From: Pseudomonadales bacterium
Lineage (GTDB): Bacteria; Pseudomonadota; Gammaproteobacteria; Pseudomonadales; Azotimanducaceae
Assembly: GCA_028279305.1 (NCBI GenBank)
Contig: JANQOA010000023.1
Coordinates: forward strand, 1 to 64,000
Direction: 5' to 3'
DNA length: 64,000 bases
A program made the translations under genes and the position numbers. Below the pieces are notes generated by a model. It was not told where the DNA came from, made no database searches, and worked only from the letters and a program-made list of their open reading frames with translations. Position 1 is the first letter of the stretch. Every line of letters starts with the position of its first letter. This document shows positions 60,209-64,000 of this stretch, in pieces.

Positions 60209-61714
60209 CTATCGCAGGTGATCGTATTGACGGTCAAAGAGGCTTTCGTTGCCGGTAAACGAGGCGCGGTGCGCTTCTATGTCTTTCAACATATCTTTGA
60301 CTACATCAGGATGTTGTGCAGCAACGTCAAAGCGCTCGCCTGGATCATGCAACAAGTGATTCAAGACGGGTTTATCGTGCACAACCCGATCAGGAGGACG
60401 CTGGTAGGCTCCCTCGCTGATCAAATGCAGCTTAAACGGCCCTTTGCGGTACGCCCGAAGTTCACCGCTGCGATAGTAAAACAAACCATCGCGGGGGCTC
60501 TTTTCACGCCGCAACAAAACACCGCTTAGGTCCATACCATCCAATTCATCGGGTAAGTCGGCGCCTGCAAGAGTGAGTGAAGTTGTATAGATATCCATCG
60601 CAGAGCCGATCTCGCTGACAACCCCCGGCGCTATCCGGCCCGGCCACGAGAAAATCGCAGGCACCCGCATACCGCCTTCATAGGTAGTGCCTTTGCCGTT
60701 TCGTAACAAACCCGCGCTGCCGCCGTGATTGTCCATCAACAACCAGGGGCCGTTATCGCTGGTAAACACCAACAGCGTATTCTCCGCCAGGTTCAGTTCA
60801 CGCAATGTCCGGCTGATCGCACCCACACTCCAATCGAGTTCTTCTATTACGTCACCGTAAATGCCGCCCAGGCTGCTACCCTCAAATTCGGCACTCCGAA
60901 ACAGCGGCGTATGAGGCATGGAGAAAGGCATATATAGAAAAAACGGCTTGTTCTTATTGCGTTGGATAAACGAAACAGCCTCTTTTGTGTGGTTCTTCGT
61001 TACATCATGCTGGTTCGCCGGCCGTTCGACCACTTCATCCTTGAACCCTGAAACTGTCTTTTGACTGCGAACAACCGGGACATTCCAATATTCAACCTTC
61101 GGCTCCAGGTACTTCCGCATTCTCTTCGCAAAGACCTGGCTGACAGCCTGCCGGCCTTCTCTGGCTACCAATGCAGCGAGTTCCACAAAGGTCGGCTCGT
61201 CCACCCAGTCCATATCGTTGGAGTAAGGGATGCCGTACCAGTAATCGAATCCGTGACGGGTGGGATAGAATTCGGGCGCATCACCCAAGTGCCATTTGCC
61301 GACGATGCCGGTCGCATAACCTTCTGCTTGCAGCGCCTCTGCAAGCGTGTGCTCGCTGTCCGGCAGACCGTTTGATGCATTGGGGAACATCACCGCAATC
61401 TGGCGCCCATACATCCCTGTCCGGTTGGGCAACCGGCCCGTTAACAGCGCAGCGCGGCTGGGCGAGCAAACCGGCGCAGCGACATAGAAATCTGTCCAAC
61501 GTTGCCCCTGGGCCGCTAACTTATCCAGATTCGGCGTACGATTGTACGGATGACCGTAGCTGGTCAGGTCTCCGTATCCCAGATCGTCCGCGAACAATAG
61601 AATGACGTTCGGCGGCTGCTTGGCCCCCGGCACCTCAGCAGGTGCTGCATTCGAAAAACAGCCTGCACTGAATACGATCGAAGCCAGAAACAGTATAAGA
61701 TTACGTTTCAACAT
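60209..61714 (-). CDS. sulfatase (type I, formylglycine-dependent), exported
   Basis: A 501-residue sulfatase. The N-terminus MLKRNLILFLASIVFSAGC is a probable lipoprotein or secretion signal. The catalytic motif is PVCSPSRAALLTGR, with C83 as the residue converted to formylglycine, and NVILLFADDLGYGD (~36) gives the metal aspartates D43 and D44. GKWHLG and later SDNGPW are further active-site elements. It would remove sulfate from a sulfated glycan. Only three bases separate it from the glycosidase gene. Confidence 0.92.
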   Translation of the reverse strand: MLKRNLILFLASIVFSAGCFSNAAPAEVPGAKQPPNVILLFADDLGYGDLTSYGHPYNRTPNLDKLAAQGQRWTDFYVAAPVCSPSRAALLTGRLPNRTGMYGRQIAVMFPNASNGLPDSEHTLAEALQAEGYATGIVGKWHLGDAPEFYPTRHGFDYWYGIPYSNDMDWVDEPTFVELAALVAREGRQAVSQVFAKRMRKYLEPKVEYWNVPVVRSQKTVSGFKDEVVERPANQHDVTKNHTKEAVSFIQRNKNKPFFLYMPFSMPHTPLFRSAEFEGSSLGGIYGDVIEELDWSVGAISRTLRELNLAENTLLVFTSDNGPWLLMDNHGGSAGLLRNGKGTTYEGGMRVPAIFSWPGRIAPGVVSEIGSAMDIYTTSLTLAGADLPDELDGMDLSGVLLRREKSPRDGLFYYRSGELRAYRKGPFKLHLISEGAYQRPPDRVVHDKPVLNHLLHDPGERFDVAAQHPDVVKDMLKDIEAHRASFTGNESLFDRQYDHLR

Positions 61715-61717
61715 TGC

Positions 61718-64000
61718 TCAAAGCCTCGCCTCCCTGTTTCTTTTCGCCTGTTTTAACAAGTAGCCCAGTGCACGTCCATACTGATGATTGAGAACGGCGA
61801 CCAGGGCATTAAGCTGATTAAAATCGACTTTGCCCTGACCGAACAACGCAAAGGCACGAATTGGCATGTCATCGATCATCGATTCAAACATGCGCAACAG
61901 CGTGGCATCCATTTTTGCTGCATCCAAATTCAGACTTCTCGTAAACTGCTGGAACGCACGGGCTCTAATACGTTTACCCAACCAGCTGTTTTGCGCCAGT
62001 TCCTGCAAACTGGAGTTGATATGAAAGGGCCGTGCCGACTCAGGCTCAGGCAGCTTGCGTCCCAGCATGCCCGCAAATTGTTCGTCCGATACCTGCATAC
62101 CATCAGAACCCAGACTGAAGTTAACAGCCCTTAACGCATCTGAAACCATGTCATCCGACTCAATGTTAAGGGTCTGCCTGAGCCGAATATCACGACTTGA
62201 GGACCCAATGCGCACCTCATATGCGCCAGCTTCGACAATCCAGCACTTCTCCTGAGGGTCGAATATCTCAAACCCCTGCCGGGAAAGCGTCAACTCTACC
62301 CTTTCGGTTGCACCCGGATCGACAAACGTTTTGGTAAATGCTTTTAACTCCTGTGCCGGCCTGTGCACATCACTTGCCAAAGCACTGACGTAAAGCTGCA
62401 CAACTTCCGCTCCGGCGACGCCGCCGGTGTTGGTGATGTCCAGGGTTACCATGAGGTCGGACCCGCGCTTTTCGATGCCAAGGTTGCTGAATTCAAACTG
62501 GGTGTAACTCAGGCCGTGTCCAAAAGGAAAAAGCGTTGGCTTATCAGCAGTATCAAAATAGCGATAACCCACATATATTCCTTCCCGATACTGCACTTGC
62601 CGACCGGCGCCTGGAAACCAGGGGTCACTGGGCACATCGGACTGCTGCAGTGGAAACGTCTCCGCCAACTTGCCGCTTGGGTTAACCGCGCCAAACAGCA
62701 GATCAGCGGCAGCGCTGCCGCCCGCCTGGCCACCCAGGTAACATTCCAGGATAGCGCGCGGTTCGTTCACCCAAGGCATGGAGACAGGTGCGCCGTTGCA
62801 CAACACAACCACGGTGTTGGGGTTTACGCCGCACACTGACTGTATCAATCGATTGTGCTGATCAGGCAGATCCATATGCGGGCGGTCGAATCCCTCAGAC
62901 TCATAGGTTTCCGGCAACCCGGCAAACACAATTGCCAACGCCGAGTTCCGCGCTACCCGCACCGCCTCATCGATCAGGCGTTGATCCGGTTCGGAGTGTA
63001 CGGGCTCATATCCGGCTGCATAGGCGATCTGACCCGAACCGCCATGGTGCGCTGCGATGGCGTCAAAGGCACAATCAATTTGCGTGGTATTCACTCGTGA
63101 ACTGCCTGTGCCCTGATAACGCGGCTGCTTCGCAAACGCGCCGATAACTGCAATATCCGCTTCACCGCTGATCGGCAGCATGCCCGCGTCGTTCTTGAGC
63201 AGCACCGCTGATTGCGCGGCCGCTTTGCGCGCCAGGCTATGATGAGCAACCTGGTCCACAGACACCGCCTGGTCAGCCAGATCACGCCCGCAAAGGCTGA
63301 GCGAGACATTACGCACAATGATCTCATCCAGCACGGATTCAGCCAGTTCGCCGGATTCAATAGCCCGCTCGATCAGCCTGTCGTTGATTCCGCCGCTCGC
63401 CGGCATCTCCAAATCAAGGCCGGCGGACACACCCTTTACCCGATCGTTGGTAGCACCCCAATCGGTCATGACCAGCCCTTTGAAACCCCACTCATCACGC
63501 AAGACCCGGTTCAGCAGCCAATCATGATCGCTGCAGTAGGTGCCGTTCACGCGGTTGTAGGCACACATGACGGTCCATGGTTGTGCTTCGCGTACCGCGA
63601 TCTCAAACCCTTTCAGGTAAATCTCGCGCAGGGCACGTTCATCTACTATGGCATCGATATACATGCGGCCTTGTTCCTGATTGTTTACCGCATAGTGTTT
63701 GATGCTGGCGCCCACGCCCTGCGACTGTATGCCCTTGATGATTGCGGCCGCCATCTTTCCCGACAGGAAAGGATCCTCGCTGAAATACTCGAAATTGCGG
63801 CCGCACAACGGATGGCGCTTGATATTCATGCCCGGCCCCAATAGGACAACAACATTTTCGGCAACACATTGTTCTCCAAGGGCAACACCAACTTCGGCGA
63901 TCAGGCGTTCATCCCAACTGGCTGCCAGGGCGCTGGCGGTAGGGAAGCAAGTCGCCGGTATCGCCTTGTCCGCACCTACGTGATCGCCCGCGGACGCTTG
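61718..64000 (-). CDS. glycoside hydrolase family 3 protein, N-terminus outside window
   Basis: The frame is open to the end of the window; about 760 residues are present. The (beta/alpha)8 domain has GPGMNIKRHPLCGRNFEYFSE and the nucleophile in GLVMTDWGATND. The second domain has SEGFDRPHMDLPD (acid/base region), and the FnIII-like domain is at FPFGHGLSYTQFEF to VQLYVSAL. About 100 further residues after it are unassigned. The product should cleave a beta-linked sugar from a glycan or glycoside. It heads the sulfatase and GPH transporter operon. Confidence 0.92.
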   Translation of the reverse strand, partial: QASAGDHVGADKAIPATCFPTASALAASWDERLIAEVGVALGEQCVAENVVVLLGPGMNIKRHPLCGRNFEYFSEDPFLSGKMAAAIIKGIQSQGVGASIKHYAVNNQEQGRMYIDAIVDERALREIYLKGFEIAVREAQPWTVMCAYNRVNGTYCSDHDWLLNRVLRDEWGFKGLVMTDWGATNDRVKGVSAGLDLEMPASGGINDRLIERAIESGELAESVLDEIIVRNVSLSLCGRDLADQAVSVDQVAHHSLARKAAAQSAVLLKNDAGMLPISGEADIAVIGAFAKQPRYQGTGSSRVNTTQIDCAFDAIAAHHGGSGQIAYAAGYEPVHSEPDQRLIDEAVRVARNSALAIVFAGLPETYESEGFDRPHMDLPDQHNRLIQSVCGVNPNTVVVLCNGAPVSMPWVNEPRAILECYLGGQAGGSAAADLLFGAVNPSGKLAETFPLQQSDVPSDPWFPGAGRQVQYREGIYVGYRYFDTADKPTLFPFGHGLSYTQFEFSNLGIEKRGSDLMVTLDITNTGGVAGAEVVQLYVSALASDVHRPAQELKAFTKTFVDPGATERVELTLSRQGFEIFDPQEKCWIVEAGAYEVRIGSSSRDIRLRQTLNIESDDMVSDALRAVNFSLGSDGMQVSDEQFAGMLGRKLPEPESARPFHINSSLQELAQNSWLGKRIRARAFQQFTRSLNLDAAKMDATLLRMFESMIDDMPIRAFALFGQGKVDFNQLNALVAVLNHQYGRALGYLLKQAKRNREARL

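Noticed and set aside
1..64000. tRNA, rRNA, CRISPR, insertion sequences and prophage
   Set aside because: No clover-leaf-like region, no regular short repeats with spacers, no transposase or integrase reading frame and no terminal inverted repeats were found by reading.

Overview
The window looks like a moderately GC-rich Gram-negative chromosome, most likely a marine proteobacterium and perhaps a gammaproteobacterium. This is inferred from three TonB-dependent receptors, a sodium-type Mrp antiporter operon, a sulfatase next to a family 3 glycoside hydrolase, Rieske and Fe(II)/2-oxoglutarate oxygenases, and many local TetR, MarR, LysR and AraC regulators. Coding density is very high: no stretch over 300 bases lacks a gene. 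I see no tRNA, rRNA, CRISPR array, insertion sequence or prophage. The coding regions are mostly catabolic; thrS is the only clear housekeeping gene.

Layout. 1-1442: the 3' end of a Baeyer-Villiger monooxygenase and a SnoaL-like protein. 1536-9791: a minus-strand operon for a multisubunit cation/proton antiporter (mnhE, F, G, a fused DUF4040-MnhB protein, mnhC and three MnhD-type subunits), preceded by a small winged-helix regulator and a Rap1a/Tai-like exported protein. 10000-16834: a peptide-type ABC importer (solute-binding protein, two permeases, two ATPases) with an alpha/beta hydrolase. 16946-24917: a TonB receptor and a five-gene operon (Gfo/Idh/MocA oxidoreductase, TauD-like and PhyH-like oxygenases, NAD-dependent epimerase, VOC protein) facing a TetR gene. 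Related palindromes overlapping the -10 boxes of both transcription units suggest one TetR regulon. 25001-25707: a toxin-antitoxin pair with a promoter and operator. 25704-31114: GMC oxidoreductase with its small subunit, a beta-propeller lipoprotein, a ThuA-like protein and an iron-dependent alcohol dehydrogenase. 31202-33988: an SDR dehydrogenase and thrS. 34182-37084: an M14-like protein, an M19 dipeptidase and a flavin split-barrel protein. 37130-48761: TetR/LLM monooxygenase; a MarR/TonB receptor/DUF3604/VOC module; a broken HEAT-repeat gene; an alpha/beta hydrolase with a LysR gene; a Kelch protein and a small lipoprotein. 48819-58830: an aromatic-type catabolic region with MFS transporter, TonB receptor, alpha/beta hydrolase, three Rieske oxygenases and LysR and AraC regulators. 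58874-64000: GPH sugar transporter, sulfatase and GH3 glycosidase.

How it works together (inference): the window is a set of uptake-and-breakdown modules, each with a TonB receptor or transporter, a few oxidative or hydrolytic enzymes and a local regulator with a nearby palindromic or direct-repeat site. The most unusual item is a tandem pair of Rieske oxygenase alpha subunits (53285-55592). The first has all cluster ligands. The second has lost three of its four [2Fe-2S] ligands and the bridging carboxylate, but keeps the two mononuclear-iron histidines. The second point of interest is the TetR regulon at 16946-24917, whose combination of enzymes matches no pathway I recognise.
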